Positions 60,705 to 64,000 of a stretch of 64,000 bases of DNA are shown here, piece after piece. The first letter of the stretch is position 1, and every line of letters starts with the position of its first letter. The DNA is from Staphylococcus auricularis (GTDB taxonomy: Bacteria > Bacillota > Bacilli > Staphylococcales > Staphylococcaceae), in NCBI RefSeq assembly GCF_001500315.1, contig NZ_LLER01000002.1, positions 248,001 to 312,000 on the forward strand. The letters are read 5' to 3'. Under the pieces are notes generated by a model, which was not told the origin of the DNA, did no database searches, and was given only the letters and a program-made list of their open reading frames with translations. Position numbers and translations under genes: made by a program.

Positions 60705-61232
60705 ATGTCTGAAAGAGTCATCATGGATGAAGCGGCTATAGAACGAACGTTAACTCGAATCGCCCATGAGATCCTGGAGTACAATCGTGGCACCTCACAA
60801 CTCGTCTTATTAGGCATTAAAACGAGAGGAGCTTCGCTTGCACAACGCATTCAACATAAAATTGAAATGATTGAGAATGTACAAGTTCCAACGGGTACCA
60901 TAGATGTGACCCAATTTAGAGATGATCTAGAACAAGCGGGTAAGCAAGATTTAGAAAAAGCATATGACATTAATGTTGATATCAACGACAAGGTTGTCAT
61001 CATTGTAGACGATGTACTCTATACCGGTAGAACGGTACGTGCTTCTCTAGATGCCATATTACAACATGCTCGGCCACGTAAAATCGGTCTTGCAACGTTA
61101 GTTGATCGTGGTCACAGAGAACTACCGATTAGAGCGGATTTCGTTGGTAAGAATATCCCTACAGCAAAAGATGAAGCGGTCGCAGTTTATGTAGAAGAAA
61201 ATGATGATAGAAACGCAGTCATAATTGAATAA
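60705..61232 (+). CDS. pyrR: PyrR: pyr mRNA-binding attenuation regulator / uracil phosphoribosyltransferase
   Basis: The 175-residue bifunctional protein senses UMP/UTP and PRPP, binds pyr leader RNA, and has weak uracil phosphoribosyltransferase activity. The phosphoribosyltransferase fold is visible as [17 protein letters not shown] and the PRPP loop [18 protein letters not shown]. The ATG lies twelve bases after AAAGGAGG, rather far. It is the first gene of the operon, followed by a second leader and pyrP. Confidence 0.96.
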   Translation: MSERVIMDEAAIERTLTRIAHEILEYNRGTSQLVLLGIKTRGASLAQRIQHKIEMIENVQVPTGTIDVTQFRDDLEQAGKQDLEKAYDINVDINDKVVIIVDDVLYTGRTVRASLDAILQHARPRKIGLATLVDRGHRELPIRADFVGKNIPTAKDEAVAVYVEENDDRNAVIIE

Positions 61233-61249
61233 TTAACCTTTTAAATCAG

Positions 61250-61437
61250 TACGAGAGACTGAAAAAGGACGAAACCAAGGCATAGCTATAAGGTATAACT
61301 ACGCTATCCAGGTTTTGTAATGACCTAGGCTAGGTATGATTAATGGCCCTGTAATAGAAGGGCGAAGGAACGAAACATACAGTATGGGGTCATCTTTTTG
61401 AGTCTCTTTACTGAAAATGTAAAGGGACTTTTTTTGA
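61250..61437 (+). promoter_or_regulatory. Structured leader and attenuator before pyrP
   Basis: The terminator AGTCTCTTTAC/GTAAAGGGACT (61401-61429) is followed by a T run. The upstream AGAGACT (61254-61260), in a segment like a degenerate PyrR site (AGTACGAGAGACTG), can pair with the terminator's left arm AGTCTCT as an antiterminator. Between them lies a long stem (AAACC-GG-ATAGC with GCTAT-CC-GGTTT, 61272-61315) and a GCCCT/AGGGC hairpin. Confidence 0.7.
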
Positions 61438-61449
61438 AGGAGAAAAATC

Positions 61450-63667
<2,218 letters not shown>

Positions 63668-63668
63668 T

Positions 63669-64000
63669 ATGAAACTCATTAAAAATGCTCAAGTCTTACA
63701 AGCTGGAGAACTGGTTAACACAGACATTTTAATCGATGGACAATACATCAAACAGATCGCGTCAAATATCGAAGTGGATGATCAAACAGAAGTGATTGAT
63801 GCGAATGAACAATTCGTTGCTCCTGGATTAGTTGATGTCCATGTTCATTTACGTGAACCTGGTGGCGAACATAAAGAAACGATTGCAACTGGTACTGCAG
63901 CAGCTGCACGTGGAGGGTATACAACTGTATGCCCAATGCCAAATACACGCCCTGTGCCAGATACGGTTGAACACATGCAACAAGTTAATGACATCATTAA
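63669..64000 (+). CDS. pyrC: Dihydroorotase, 5' part (runs off the window)
   Basis: The first 110 or so codons of a dihydroorotase, which closes carbamoyl aspartate to dihydroorotate. The N-terminal composite domain begins [17 protein letters not shown], followed by the first zinc-binding motif [16 protein letters not shown] and [19 protein letters not shown], typical of type I dihydroorotases. The ATG lies one base after the pyrB stop codon. No frameshift is seen up to the window edge. Confidence 0.96.
   Translation, partial: MKLIKNAQVLQAGELVNTDILIDGQYIKQIASNIEVDDQTEVIDANEQFVAPGLVDVHVHLREPGGEHKETIATGTAAAARGGYTTVCPMPNTRPVPDTVEHMQQVNDII

Overview
The window is a chromosomal core segment of a low-GC Firmicute, almost certainly a Staphylococcus. 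Supporting this are the gene order (pyc, ctaA/ctaB/ctaM, ylb cluster, pheST, sdhCAB, murI, beta-type phenol-soluble modulins, bshC, mraZ to divIVA, ileS, lspA, pyr operon), near-identity of many proteins to remembered S. aureus sequences, and an AgrA-type operator before the modulin genes. It is not S. aureus: the isd haem-uptake locus is absent between rpmF and the SpoU methyltransferase gene, and a large secreted metallophosphoesterase sits between pyc and ctaA. A species in the hyicus/intermedius part of the genus is possible, but I cannot fix it from sequence alone.

Layout. 0.1-8.6 kb: pyruvate carboxylase, a secreted phosphoesterase, and haem A/haem O synthesis plus oxidase maturation (ctaA divergent from ctaB-ctaM). 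8.6-15.8 kb: a 500-base unassigned stretch, then the ylb cluster (ylbC, ylbF, ylbG, rsmD, coaD, tmcAL, yceD, rpmF), interrupted by opposed genes for a GDPD phosphodiesterase and an uncharacterised 129-residue protein. 15.8-29.3 kb: SpoU methyltransferase, T-box-controlled pheST, rnhC, zapA-cvpA, polX-mutS2, trxA, uvrC. 29.3-35 kb: sdhCAB behind a CcpA (cre) site, then murI-rdgB-phosphodiesterase. 35-38.2 kb: the most accessory-looking stretch, with a helically phased repeat array beside a tRNA-Arg 3' end, a 14-TM-like MFS exporter and two PSM-beta genes under a probable AgrA operator.

38.3-60.3 kb: HAD phosphatase, bshC, then the division and cell-wall cluster mraZ-rsmH-ftsL-pbp1-mraY-murD-divIB-ftsA-ftsZ-pgeF-ylmE-sepF-yggT-ylmH-divIVA, followed by T-box-controlled ileS, lspA and rluD. 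60.3-64 kb: start of the pyr operon, with a canonical PyrR attenuator before pyrR, a second attenuator-like leader before pyrP, then pyrB and the 5' part of pyrC, which runs off the window.

Most of the window is conserved housekeeping. I found no large undescribed defence or biosynthetic system. The less ordinary signals are the phased GYGYC array next to tRNA-Arg, the secreted phosphoesterase, the structured RNA leaders, and several long gene-free stretches with hairpins. Statements about other species and families are from memory; no database search was run.
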